A DNA stretch of 64,000 bases from Tenrec ecaudatus (lineage: Eukaryota > Chordata > Mammalia > Afrosoricida > Tenrecidae). A program made the position numbers and the translations under genes. Every line of letters begins with the position of its first letter. The first letter of the stretch is position 1. Under the pieces are notes generated by a model that worked only from the letters and a program-made list of their open reading frames with translations, did no database searches and was not told the DNA's origin. This document shows, piece by piece, positions 21,730 to 32,574 of the stretch. The DNA lies in assembly GCF_050624435.1 (NCBI RefSeq), contig NW_027457697.1, positions 58,132 to 122,131 on the forward strand, written 5' to 3'.

Positions 21730-23525
21730 ATAATGCCATGTCAATTGGACAAATAAGTGAGGTGGAGTCTTTCTTATACCTATATGAGTGTCCTTGGATT
21801 TATTTCTCTAGTCAACCCAGCCTAACCCAGTAGGGCCTGGAGGGGAAGTGCCATCCCTGAGACGATACTGAGCTTCCATAAGGGTGATGACATAATTTTG
21901 GAATGGGTAAGGATGATATATGAACAACATGCAGAATGCCACTTAATTATAATCTTGTAGAGCGTGGAAGTGACGAATGTTTTGATGCATGTATATTTAG
22001 TATGATTTTTAAAGAGTGTACGCAAAAGAGCAATATGGCAAGTCTGTGTTGCCATTTGCTGTTGCTCAGCTAAAAGCGATTCGGGCCTGTGTAGTTCAAA
22101 GGGAACCACAGAGGCTCAGGAGGAAAGCTGGTACCATCTCCAACTGAGACTTGTCTGACCAAATGCAGAGTCTCCCTTCAAGTAACTGACAGGTCAGAGG
22201 CAGCTCATCTCTGCTGCAGAAGCAATGATTTGTCTCAATTCCCAGACCACTGTCACAGCCATGTCTTGTTGCTCTCGGTGCCCCCCTTCCCCACCACAAT
22301 AAGTCACTAGAAAGCCATGCTTCATTTAAAAACAAACAAATAAAACCCTTCTGCCTCCATCCTGGCACTGTTTCAGCTTATTTAGCATCATAACATATGT
22401 CATCTGTTTCCCTAAACAATCTAACATGGACATGGCACGATGGGACTGATGAGTTAGGCAAATGAGAACCAGCCTGCCCTCTGAACACACACGATGGCAT
22501 TTGACTTGCTGTCAGTAGATGCTGTCGCGTTTCTTCTCCTCTTTCATGGAAAATAAATACAGAAAAGAATGAGGACATGAAAAGGGCTGCAAGATGTTTA
22601 GCTCTGGTCTTTCTAGAAAGTGTAGAAAAAAAGTATGTGACCCCTGCCTGCCTTTAGATGCCCCACTCCTCTGGCAAACAAGGATTGCACACTGACCATG
22701 GACAAGACATCTGGATCTGGGGGGAGGATATAACAATTGCCCCCACCAGCAAAGAGTTTCCAGATTTACGGGACTACACAGGCCAGGGAGCAGCTCATAA
22801 AAAGAACAAGAAGAATCGCAAAGGAGGGTGTGCTCCAGCACCACTTCGTCCAGCTGCAGGCACATGAAGGCAAAGTTTCTTTTGCTTTCAGTCAAGTTTA
22901 TGATTTCCGCTGCATCCCTTACCAACACCTTCACGAAGATCTAGGTTCTTGGGTTGTTTCGCTCCAGGGCGGACATCTCCTTGGTAAAGCTTTATGGACA
23001 GCTCATGGTCCAAGAATTCCACCTATATGTTTTGAAAGGGGCCACGTTAAAACCCCTGGCTCAGACTTTCAGGACTGGGCACAATACAGCAAACCCACCA
23101 TGGGGACAGCAGGATTTGGTAACACTCTCATCTCCATCACAACCTGGACCTGGCAAAGCTATTTTCTTCCACTCACCATCTTTCAATCAATATTTACTCA
23201 GCTATTAGTTGCTCCCCAGGCTCAGCATCAGAAAAGTGTTCAAACGTTACCGAATTGTCCATCTAATGGTAGAGGTCTGTGCAAGGGATATGAGAGCAAG
23301 AGGCTCAGAGATGATCAGTGGGTAACGAGAGAGGGATTCACCTTTATCATTTGTAGAAAGCCCCTGAGGCTTAGTCACATTGGCAGACTTTCCCTGGAGC
23401 AAGCAAATAAAGCTGCTCCCGGCTCAGCTCCATTCCTGATCTGGTCTTGCCATGAGACTATCCAGGCTTTGTCCCAACCCCACGTTCTGGAAACCACGAG
23501 TGGAAGGAGGTGGATCTTGGGGATA
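21730..23525. other. No identified feature; one unresolved coding-like patch
   Basis: The minus-strand frame ending at about 22740 and starting at 22934 begins MKVLVRDAAEIINLTESKRN, which reads like real protein, perhaps a retropseudogene. I could not assign it to a family, and the reading breaks on both sides. The 294-codon plus-strand frame at 22737-23621 runs over it and shows no family similarity. Confidence 0.3.
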
Positions 23526-23529
23526 CCAT

Positions 23530-23800
23530 GGAAAAGAATGGGCATTGCACAACACTTCATTGTACTCATATGCAAAGGCCAAGAGATAGAACCAGGTGAG
23601 ACTGTGAACAGGACAAGGTGATACTGCATGGTTTAAAATCAGAAAAGGTGTGCATCAGGGTTGTATCCTTTCACTGTTCTTATTCCATCTGTATGCTGAG
23701 CAATTTATACAAGAAGCTGGTCTATGTGAAAAAGAACATGGCATCAGGATTAGAGGAAGACCCAAGTAATGTCATTAGGAACATTTTCTCACTAAAAATT
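23530..23800 (+). pseudogene. RTE/BovB-type LINE reverse transcriptase fragment
   Basis: In one plus frame the sequence reads KGVHQGCILSLFLFHLYAE from 23644, matching the conserved reverse transcriptase block that precedes the catalytic YADD box in RTE (BovB) LINEs. The upstream part is also RTE-like but shifts frame. The YADD box itself is not recognisable downstream. It is a decayed fragment. Confidence 0.75.
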
Positions 23801-24184
23801 TTAGGTCATGGCATCAAAAAAGTGTCATTTTAACCTAAATGGGTTTTTAGACCAGTGAAATAACAGTGAGAGTGAGTCAGCATTGTGCACAGAATTGAGC
23901 GATACTGGTTCTTTGGGAAATTCATAATCCAATACTGACACTGCTGAGATAAAGAATGACAGTGAGGAAGATTCTACACCTGAGCTCTGTGATGGGCCAA
24001 CGTGGTGCTCTACTCTCTTCAGGAATGGATGAGCCAGCTCCACCAAGATTCCCCTTTACTGGAGCACCTGCTATGTATGTAGACGTTGAACACAAGAACG
24101 CTTTGGCGTTCCTACAATGATTTCTGACCGATGAGGTCATCGAAAAATTGATTATGATAGCCCGGAGGTTTACTTTCAGGTTTT

Positions 24185-24425
24185 AACCCCTCTTCAGTTA
24201 ATTTCTGTGCATGGGGGAAGGTTTGGGGCTTGCTTCATTTTCCTACATACGGTATCTCAGTTTGTCCAACACCATTTGTTGAGCAAGCAGAATTTGTCCC
24301 TTTGGATATTTCTGTGTCCTTTTTCGAAGGCTAGTTTCCTGTTGACTGGTGAATATATGTGTAGCTTTTCTGTTCGAATCCATTGATCTATATACCTCTC
24401 AGTGTACCAATACACTGCTCTCCCT
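24185..24425 (-). repeat. L1 fragment, reverse orientation
   Basis: The text CCAACACCATTTGTTGAG near 24268 and ATCCATTGATCTATATACCT near 24378 is the reverse complement of mammalian L1 ORF2 3' sequence. Confidence 0.75.
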
Positions 24426-24429
24426 TAGG

Positions 24430-24620
24430 GAAAAACAACAACAAAAGTTGTATGAGCCCCTATATAATGATTTTTTTTAATGGACGATGAACTATTTTCC
24501 AGGCCAGCACTATCCTATGTTTGAGCACATTGCTGCAGCCACTGTGTCAATCCATCATGCCTTATAGCCTGCGGTACTCATGTTCAGGTATAGTGTTCTG
24601 CCATTCACAAGGTTCACACT
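24430..24620. repeat. Family A 3' tip followed by an RTE 3'-end fragment
   Basis: GTTGTATGAGCCCCTATATA near 24448 is the terminal block of family A, here barely 50 bp long. It is followed by CAGCCACTGTGTCAATCCAT near 24537, reverse-orientation RTE 3' sequence as also seen at 27577. Confidence 0.55.
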
Positions 24621-24624
24621 GGCC

Positions 24625-25180
24625 AGTTCTTTCAGAAGTGGAAGACCAGGTCCTCCTCCCTCGTCTCTGTCTGGAAACTGCTGAAGTCTACCTGCAGTGA
24701 GTGACCCAGCAGGCATTTGAACTACTGGCTGCAAAATTTCCACCATTACAGCCAAATGCAGGCCACCACAGTACAACAGACAGTAACAGCATCTTAACAC
24801 CACACAAAGGCTCCTCCCTGGGGAGACCACGTGTTCAGGCAATTGCTGCTGTTACACATGTAAGTGGGGGCTACATGAAGTCGCACCATCTCCTGTGGCC
24901 CTTCCAGGAACAGGCCATTCTGCTGTTGTTTCTACTGGACTTAGGCTCAGCTGCCAACCTGCCCTCTGCACGCATTCTTCTCCTTACCCTTCCATGTCAC
25001 CTTCTCTTTGCCCAAGTCAATACTGCTGGTCAGTCACCTACTGGTGGATGCTTGCTTCTGAAGTTTCTGAACCACATTTCCCCATGGTTATGAGACATTG
25101 CTGCTGCCACTGCGAGCATTTAACAGGTTACTTTACACCTTCAATGAGAAATCTAGGGGAATAGAAAGAAAGCTTCTTCT
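24625..25180. other. No recognisable feature
   Basis: The plus-strand frame of 130 codons at 24701-25093 resembles no protein I know and has no supporting splice signals. No repeat is recognised. Confidence 0.35.
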
Positions 25181-25184
25181 TTCT

Positions 25185-25430
25185 CCCAAGGAGTGGGTGG
25201 TGGTTTTGAACCGTTTCCCTTGAGGTTAGCAGCCCAATGTGTAACCCACTACACCAGTAGAGCCTTGGTGGCACTGTCCAGCAATTATTAGACTGCTAAA
25301 TATGAGGTCAGGGTTTCAAACCTACCAACTTCTCCTTGGGAGAACGATAAAGCTGTTCCCATAAAAGACTGACAGCTCCAGAAGCCCTCTATAGGGTGGC
25401 TATGAGTTGGAATTTTGCGGTCATTTAGGG
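25185..25430. repeat. Two AfroSINE-type pieces, opposite orientation
   Basis: 25185-25262 is the head in reverse (GTAACCCACTACACCAGTAG). About 25258-25430 is forward, with GTGGCACTGTCCAGC, the GGGAGAACGATAAAGCTG body and the GGCTATGAGTTGGAATTTTG tail near 25398. The forward piece leads directly into a TTTTAGGG-rich stretch, exactly as at 51714-51840. Confidence 0.75.
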
Positions 25431-25850
25431 CTTTTTGGTGGCATGTGATTTTTTAGGGCTTTTAGGTTGTTTGTGGACGTTCAAGGTGTGTTTGGGGCAT
25501 TCGGGTGGTTTGGGGTTTTTAGGGTGTTTTATAAGATTTTAGGGAGTGTTTAAGGGATTTAGGGGTGGTTTTTTAGAGTGTATAGGTATTTTTCAGCACA
25601 ATATGGAGTTTTTAGTGATGTTACAGAGTTCCTTAGGGATTTTAGGGTATTTTTCATATTATATGTGTTTTTTCCCCCAGCATTTTAGGTTTTCTTAGGG
25701 CTTTCATGGTGTTTTCAGGGCATATATGGGGTTTAGGAATGTTTAGGGTTTGGGAATCTTCTAAGGATGATTTTTGGAAGTTTCACATGTTTGGGTGGGC
25801 ATTTGGTGTTTTTTTGTGGCTTTAGAGTGTTTATGGGATCCTGTCAATTT
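25430..25850 (+). repeat. TTTTAGGG-rich dispersed element, copy 1
   Basis: An irregular run of units close to TTTTAGGGTGTTTTTAGGG. It is collinear with 51830-52280: both copies share landmarks in the same order, for example GGTGGCATGTGATTTTT-type opening, TTCCCCCAGCATTTTA and TTTGGGAATCTTCTA. So it is a dispersed sequence of fixed structure rather than a fresh local expansion. Both copies are preceded by the same SINE tail. I do not recognise the family. Confidence 0.8.
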
Positions 25851-26315
25851 GCAGCTTTAATTCCGCAAAGAAAAGTCAGACAGCAAGCCAGAAAGGAGCA
25901 GGAAATGAAGGGGAAGCCCAGGCCACATGTTACAGCTGCCAAGTCCGGAGAACCTAGGTGTGGTCGTTGGCTACCTGGGACCGGGAGTGGGGCTGTGCTC
26001 CTGCCCAAGGGTGCTAGGGAGTAAACCAATCTCAGCTGGACGTTTGGCTTTTCTACTAATTAGCCGACTCCATGAACTTTCCCAGGGGCAGCTGGCGAAT
26101 TGCCAGGGGAACCCAGCTAGACCCCCCACACAAAAGCACAGGGATGGTTACAGGAAAAGGAGGTTTCACACAGTGGATGTGCAGGGCTTGGGGTCGGGAT
26201 TGGGGGCCAAGGTGAGGAAGGGGCAGCAATAAGGCCTGGTCCCAAATAATCAGACACTGAGCAATAAAAGTACAAGGACTGCCAAGAGAACATGGGGACA
26301 AAGGATGGCTGGACT
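25850..26315. other. No recognisable feature
   Basis: Moderately GC-rich, with overlapping open frames on both strands and no similarity to a known protein. Confidence 0.35.
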
Positions 26316-26500
26316 TCATTTGATATCTTTGGACGTGCTGTCAGGAGAGACCAGTCCCTGAAGGGACATCAAGTCCATGAAGGACATGATGCTTGGCAAA
26401 AAGTGGAGGACGGGCAATAAAACAGCTCGAACCAGTGGCTACATCAGTGGGCATAGTAACAATGGTGAGGATGGTTTGAGACCTGGCAGTGTTTTATTTT
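26316..26500 (+). repeat. RTE/BovB-type LINE 3'-end fragment
   Basis: The text TCTTTGGACGTGCTGTCAGG near 26326 and ATGATGCTTGGCAAAAAGTGG near 26385 corresponds to the end of the RTE open reading frame. A homologous piece is at 32400-32560, where it runs into a SINE-like tail. Confidence 0.7.
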
Positions 26501-27285
26501 ACTGCTTGTGTTTTTCTAGAACTGTCTTTCCTGGATGCACGAGGAAGGATAACTGTGCTTGTGGGAAGCAAATGCACAGTGGGCAGCGCTTTGGCCAACA
26601 TAGGTACACCACCGGCACACAGTGCCCCCTTACTTGGCATCCAAAGTGACAGGATTTGTCTTTCCCCAGAGCTCTCCAGCCCTGGGGGAAGCGGCCCTGC
26701 CTTCGGCGCACCGCCAGGGGGCAGCACTGCTGCTCTCTCACTGGCTACATCTGTGAGGACCCAGAGAGCAGCTCCTTTCTGCTGCTCTCCTCTCAGACTT
26801 CTGCCAGAAGCCTTGGCTCGTCCTGGATCTTCCCTTGATTCCCACTCTGCACCTTTGGGGACGCCCAGCCCATTAACTCTCTCCCATCCTTCCTTGCTGC
26901 CTCTTGTCCAGATGCCTGAGCTGGGCTTCAAGTAGTTGTAATGTTATGCTTAGGTGAGATGTGTTCAGCTTGTTTACTGTCTGTATACAAGAAAAGAGTG
27001 CAGCCCAAGACATCCACCCTTTTGTTCCTCTATGGAAAGCCTGTTACGTGTCATAGTCTTCTCTCTGTGCAGTGCTTTCCTCTGCTGCTGATGCTTTTAC
27101 ATGAAATAGGACTCGGTGTGTCACCGCTACAGGAAATTATCTCTGAAAAAATAATATGCCCAGAACTCAGAAACAGTGTCAGCTTGCATCTGGCATCATG
27201 GAAGCATCATGGGTGTGTTTCCATTCATTCGCTCCTGAGTGTCACATGTTAAACTCAGTGCATAGCATAAACAGCAGCAGGCACA
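26500..27285. other. Non-repetitive sequence, no gene recognised
   Basis: Overlapping frames of 145-148 codons on opposite strands (26489-26935) have no recognisable domains. No repeat is identified. Confidence 0.35.
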
Positions 27286-27289
27286 AACT

Positions 27290-27965
27290 GAGACAAAGCA
27301 CACCCTTTGCTGTGAAGCACATTCCGACTCCTGGCTGCCCCTGTGCCACAGAGTAGAACTGCCCCGCAGGGGCTCCCTAGCTGTCATCTTTACAGAGGCA
27401 CATGGCCACACCTCCCTTTTGGGAAGCCACTGGGTAGGTTTGAACTTCAGGGTTGTAGTAGTTGATATTGTAGAGCCCTGGAGTCAGTTCGGATTCATAG
27501 GGGCCTGTGCACTAGAGAGAGAAACAAAGCCCAGTCCTGCGCCATCCTCGCACTTGTTACTGTATTTGAGCCGATTCTCGCAGCCACGGTGTCAATCCAC
27601 CTAAGTAAGGGTCTTCCTCTTGTTTGCTAACCCTCTGCCAAAAATGATGCCCTTCTTGCAGGACTGGTTCCACCATAGTAATATGTCCAAAGTACCTGAG
27701 ACAACGTCTCCGCATCCTCTTTCAGATCTCCTGCCTTTAGTTTGTCAGCTCACTTCGATGGAGTCGATGCTGAGCCATAGCGACTCTATGAGATCAGAGC
27801 AGAACTATCTCTGTGGGTTTCCCAAAGGCTAACTCTATGGGAGTAGAACGCCTCATCCTTTTCTTCTGAGGACTGACTGGTGGTTCCCCACTGCTGACAT
27901 TACAGTTGACACCCAAGGCATAAGGTACTATGCCACCAGAAGTCCCTTGCCCCTGTGCAATAACC
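27290..27965 (-). repeat. AfroSINE - RTE 3' end - AfroSINE cluster, all reverse
   Basis: 27290-27470 is a SINE (CATTCCGACTCCTGGCTGCC tail text near 27320). About 27520-27740 is RTE 3' sequence (CAGCCACGGTGTCAATCCAC near 27581 and AATATGTCCAAAGTACCTGA near 27680). 27745-27965 is a second SINE (CGATGGAGTCGATGCTGAGC near 27755). Confidence 0.7.
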
Positions 27966-28049
27966 AACACCACCTACACACAAAACCCACCCCTTCTCTG
28001 TCAGTTTGATGTATGGTGATGGCTTGAGTTGCTATGAAATTGGAAGCTA

Positions 28050-28330
28050 CTAGGGGGAACCCGACAAAAACTACAATTTTTTCAAAACTATGCATTTAAA
28101 TTTTTTATCCCCTTCATAGTACTCTCCATTACACTTCACACATTTGTCTAATCTGTGATTACATTCTTGGAAACATTTTTCAAACTCAGCAGTTTGGGTG
28201 ACACCCTTGTTTTTTCCCCCCCTCTTCTGTGTTGTCAAACCACTGTCCTTCATTCATGGAAACAGAAAGAAGTCACATGGAGTGAGTTCAGGTGATTAGG
28301 ATATGAGGGACAAGAGAGGCATGCTTTTTG
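28050..28330 (-). pseudogene. mariner transposase relic, C-terminal part
   Basis: On the minus strand the reading SPELTPCDFFLFP near 28260-28300 matches the mariner block that carries the third catalytic aspartate. A stop follows, then the C-terminal end with NGEYYEGDKKF near 28110. Mariner transposases cut and paste short-ended DNA elements. This is the downstream half; the upstream half, also minus strand, is at 30546-31020, and family A insertions lie between them. Confidence 0.8.
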
Positions 28331-28360
28331 GGGGGATGTTTTCATACTGTTATTTCTTTT

Positions 28361-30050
28361 CTCTTTTTTTATAATCAATTTTTGGGGCCTCATACAACTC
28401 TTATCACAATTGATACATACATCATATTTGTACATTCATTGCCCTCATCATTCTGAAAACATTTGCTCCCCACTTAATCCGCTGGTATCAGCTGATAATT
28501 ATTCCCCATCCCTCATGAACCCTGAATAATTTCTAAATTATTATTTTGTCTTATCTTACACTATACAATATCTCCCTTCAGCCACTTTTCTGTTGTCTGT
28601 CCCCCAGGGAGATGGTTATATGTAGATCCTTGTAATCGGTTTCCCCTTTCCATTCCTCCCTCCCTCTACCCTCCTCGTATCGCCACTCTCACCACTGGTC
28701 CTGAAGGGATCATCCGCCCTGGATTCCCTGTGTTTCCAGTTCCTATCTGTACCAGTGTACATCCTCAGGTCTAGCTAGATTTGTAAGGTAGAATGGGGAT
28801 CATTTTAGTTGTGGGGGAAGAAGCATTTAGGAGCTAGAGGAAAGTTGTATGTTTCATTGTTGCTACAGTGCACCCTGACTGGCTCCTCTCCTCCCTGCTA
28901 CCCTTCTGTAAGGGGATGTCCAATTATCTACAAATGAGCTTTGGGTTTTCACTCCACACTCCCCCGTATTCACAAAGATATGATTTTTTTGTTCCGATGA
29001 TGTCTGATACCTGATTCTTCCGACACCTCGTGATCACACATGCTGGTGTGCTTCTTTCATGTGGGCTTTGTTGCTTCTCAGCTACATGACCACTTGTTTA
29101 ACTTCAAGCTTTTAAGACCCCAGAATGTATAACTTTTGATAGCCGACCACCATCAACTTCAGTCACCACATTTGCTTATGCACCCATTTGCCTCCAGCAA
29201 TTGTGTTGGGGAGGTGAGCATCACGGAATGCCACTTTAATACAACAAAGTATTTTTGCATTGAGGGAGTACTTGAATGGAGGCCCAATGTACATCTGTTA
29301 CCTTAATACTAAACCTATAAATATATGCATATAGATCTATTTCCCCATCGTTATACATAAATATATTTACATATGCACATGCCTTTATTTAGACCTCTAT
29401 AAATGCCCTTTGCTTCCTACCTCTTTCCTTGATTTCCTTTTACTTTCTGATTGTCCCACTCTCATGTTCAGCCTTCATTTGTGTTTCAGTAATTCCTCTA
29501 GGTTACATTACTCTTGGTTACACTCTACCAAGCCTCCTACACCCTCCTCACCATCTATTTGGATCACTTGGTGTTCCCTTGTCCCTGGGTTTGTTAACAG
29601 CACTTCCTTTTTCCCTACACCCCCCTTTCCCATCTCCCTCCCCCAGCTGTCAGTCCCATTGTTTTCTCCTCCAGATTGTTCATCCAGCCTATCTCATTTA
29701 GACAGACCTGTGGAAATCATAGCATGCACAAAAACGAGACAGAGCAAACCCAAGCAACAAAATGAAACAAAAGAACAACACCACCACCAACAAGCCAATG
29801 ACAAAAAGCAAAACAAAACACAAGAAAGAAAAGCTTTTAGTTAGTTCAAGGACTGTTTGTTGGCCTTTAGGAGTGTTTTCTCATAGAGTATGATGGGTCA
29901 GCTAGCCCTGACCCCAAAGTCTATTTTTGGTATTCCCTGGGGACTTCGTTGCTCTGTTCCCCTTCCTGTTCTGTTGTACACCCTTAGTATTTTGCCTCGG
30001 TGTGCTGGGATCAGATCGGGCGATAGAGGCATGCTGTTTTTTTTGTGTGA
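28361..30050 (-). repeat. Family A, copy 4, long and reverse
   Basis: It starts with the reverse-complement terminus (GGGGCCTCATACAACTCTTA near 28384) and continues through blocks homologous to copies 1-3. It extends to about 30050, where CTTTAGGAGTGTTTTCTCAT (near 29864) pairs with the 3300-3330 region of copy 1. Confidence 0.85.
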
Positions 30051-30107
30051 GCAGGTGCACTGTCATGGTGGCAAAACCAGTCCCCTGTCTACCACTAATC
30101 AGTCCTT

Positions 30108-30540
30108 TTTATTTTAAATAAATCATTTTATTGGGGGATCTTACAGCTCTTGTAACAATTCATACACCAATTTGTATGAAGCACATTTGTACATACATTG
30201 CTATCATCATTTCCAAACATGTTCTTTCTCCTTGAGCTCCTTTTTTCCCCTCCTCCCACCCACGTGAACCACTGATACTTTATACATACTTTTTATTTTT
30301 ATATTTTACGCCTCTGCTGTATCCCTTCACCCAAACTTCTGCTGTTTGTTCCCCTGGGTGGTGGAGTGGGGCTGTATGTCCATCATTGAGATTGGTTTCC
30401 CCTTTCTTCTGCTTCTCCCCCCTACCTTCCCTCGTGGTGTTGCTACTCTCAGTGTTGGTCCTGAGGGGTTTATCTATCCTGGATTCTGTGTGTCGGAACT
30501 TCTAGTCAATAGCAGTGTGCAAGCTCTGGTCTAGCCAGAC
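30108..30540 (-). repeat. Family A, copy 5, 5'-truncated
   Basis: It begins at the same 3' end (AATCATTTTATTGGGGGATC near 30121) and runs about 430 bp before stopping, a 5' truncation typical of LINE-style insertion. With copy 4 it separates the two mariner halves. Confidence 0.8.
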
Positions 30541-30545
30541 AACTC

Positions 30546-31020
30546 AGACCTTCTTACACAATATTTTCAGAACCTCTATATAGGAAGCTTGATTAACAGT
30601 CTGACCTAGTGCAATGACTAAACTCCAAATGCACTATCACCCTCACATCAACAAAACCAAACAAATGAGCATCTTCTTGAAGTTTGAGTTCACTTGACGA
30701 GGTGTATTTGAGTGAGGTGATGATGGCGTCTTACACTGACTTGATTTATGTTTGCATTCTGGCTTGTGAGAAGAGCACAAGGTCTTGTCACCAGCAATGA
30801 CCTTGGGAAAAAAGTGTGGGTGCACTAGCTCAGAGCAAGTTGCCAGATGCCTGCCCAAACAGGAGAATGTATATTTTGAAATGTGTACCCAGTGGAGCTT
30901 TGTACCGCTTGGTTTTTTGGCGGGGGTGGGGTGGGGGTGGGTGGAAGGCCGGCTACTCCTTTGTAGGTTAGATAATCTGAGATGTGCTATTTGAAATTTC
31001 CTGGGGCCAGTTTTAGACAA
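30546..31020 (-). pseudogene. mariner transposase relic, upstream part
   Basis: The minus-strand frame includes FFPKVIAGDKT near 30775-30810, matching the mariner block with the first catalytic aspartate (normally GDE; here GDK). Next come SSQCKTPSSP and KKMLICLV. A second-aspartate-like FVD lies near 30640 in another frame. The upstream end is frameshifted and its 5' boundary is unclear; a GC-rich G run lies at about 30920-30945. Confidence 0.8.
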
Positions 31021-31024
31021 AACT

Positions 31025-31660
31025 AGAAAAGTTAATTTTGCTGTATGGAAAAATCTGACAGTCTGGAAGTATCTAATTTTCCTCACATGCCATCATTCCC
31101 CTAGTAGCATTATTCTTAGTTAAAGCTCTCCTCTGTTCCTCCTTAGGGTTTCCCCCACTACCTGATGTTCCTTTTCTCCTACTCATCATCAAGGGACTTG
31201 TGTCCAAAGTGAGGACAGCAAATAAGAGACCCTCCTGACTCTCTGTTAAGAAGGGTGCTCTGGTGCATGCGTGTGTTTATGTGTGCACATACAATCGCAT
31301 TTGAATTTTGTTGGAAGAGGCTTCATAGAGACAGAGAGTGACATGGTTAGAGCTGCTGCACATGTAGAGCACTGTACTCTATGGTGTTCTAATTCAAATG
31401 CATGTAAGGTCCAAGAGAGGTAATAGAAGCAAGTGACCAGGGTCAGGGAAGGCAGTAGGAGGAACTGAGGGAGCCTGAATGCCTCACACCCTGCCAGTTT
31501 CACTGATTCTTGGATGGGAGAGTACCAACCTAGTGCTGTGAAATCTTCGCAGTTTTCAGAGGCTTGGGGGATTTAAATTTTGTATGTAAAAAATAGACAT
31601 CTAAATGCTTGTAATTTATTGATTTCGATAAACACACTGAATGCCAGTACTCAAGTCAAC
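31025..31660. other. No recognisable feature
   Basis: No named repeat or coding region. It may include the remaining 5' part of the mariner relic, too diverged to recognise. Confidence 0.35.
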
Positions 31661-31664
31661 CAAA

Positions 31665-31775
31665 CCAAACTGACAGCCATCGAGTCTTTGCCAACTCATA
31701 GTGACCCTATTAGACAGGGTAGAACTGCCCCTCAGTTCAGCTCCCAGCCCTGGAAGCCCACCAGTTCCTCGTTAT
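31665..31775 (-). repeat. AfroSINE-type fragment
   Basis: Text GCCATCGAGTCTTTGCCAAC near 31676 followed by CATAGTGACCCTATTAGACA is the reverse-complement SINE tail. Confidence 0.75.
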
Positions 31776-31997
31776 TATCATGAGGAATACTATTTTCACA
31801 AGAGCATTACATACCCCTAGAGACTAAACCATAAAGCCATATAGGCTTTGACCATCAATTCTGATATGCTTTTTCCTCAAACTGATGGGTCATTTGATGG
31901 AATCCTTGTATTACTTCCCTAACATAAAAATTAATCAAGCAAAGGAGATTCAGTGCTCAGTACTACAGCCCCCTATTTAGAGATTAACTCTTAAAAA

Positions 31998-32043
31998 CCA
32001 CCACCACCACCACCACCACCACCACCACCACCACCACCGCCAC
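31998..32043 (+). repeat. (ACC)n microsatellite
   Basis: About fifteen ACC/CAC units in a row with a single interruption near the right end (CCGCCACC). Confidence 0.95.
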
Positions 32044-32189
32044 CTTATCTATGTTGATAAAAACTTGAGTAGGCTGTATAAATATCTCAAGTATTTAGGA
32101 TAAAATGGATTCTTATTCTACTGTCACATATTTAGTTTGAGATATGTGTTTCCATCTGAACACAAATTAAATAGACCTCATTGACATCT

Positions 32190-32350
32190 TTTCAAAATGC
32201 CATAAAAATTAAATGATTACCTTAAAAGATACTCAGTATAATTAGGCATCAGAAAAATGTACATCAACACTAGAGCGAGATAGTGTTTCAACCCATCAAG
32301 ATGACACTAGCCAAGAATATTAAAAATACCATTGAGTGCTGGAAGAATGA
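32190..32350 (+). repeat. L1 fragment
   Basis: AGATACTCAGTATAATTAGG near 32228 followed by CATCAAGATGACACTAGCCA near 32296 resembles L1 ORF2 3' sequence. Confidence 0.6.
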
Positions 32351-32399
32351 ACAGATTTGTGTCAGAAGAACAGTCTGAAAGGTCCTTAGAAGCAAGCAC

Positions 32400-32560
32400 G
32401 GGGAGACTTCACATGCTTTGGATATGTTATCAGGAGATGCCAGTCCCTGGAAAAGGCTGAAATGTTAGGTTCAAGTATAACAACAGTTTTGAAGATGGTG
32501 TAGGACTGCGCAGTGGTTCATTCTGCCTTGAGTTGGAACTGACTCAATAGCACCTAATGC
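32400..32560 (+). repeat. RTE/BovB 3' end running into a SINE-like tail
   Basis: TGCTTTGGATATGTTATCAG near 32414 is RTE 3' coding sequence. It ends in CTTGAGTTGGAACTGACTCA near 32528, the same kind of tail that closes AfroSINE copies. A shared tail is expected if RTE enzymes mobilise the SINE. Confidence 0.65.
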
Positions 32561-32574
32561 TAAAAGCTAGATGC

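Noticed and set aside
22737-23621. Plus-strand open frame of 294 codons as a gene
   Set aside because: No family similarity, no splice or promoter support, and its start overlaps a better coding-like reading on the other strand; its end runs into RTE sequence.
25430-25850. Interstitial telomere (TTAGGG array)
   Set aside because: Units are irregular and TTTTAGGGTG-like rather than pure TTAGGG, and the copy at 51.8 kb is collinear, which shows a dispersed element.
26489-26935. Overlapping open frames of 148 and 145 codons on opposite strands
   Set aside because: Neither shows a recognisable domain; open on both strands because of composition.
28201-28230. Possible terminator or hairpin at the C-rich/T-rich tract
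   Set aside because: It is an expanded homopolymer inside the mariner relic with no pairing partner.
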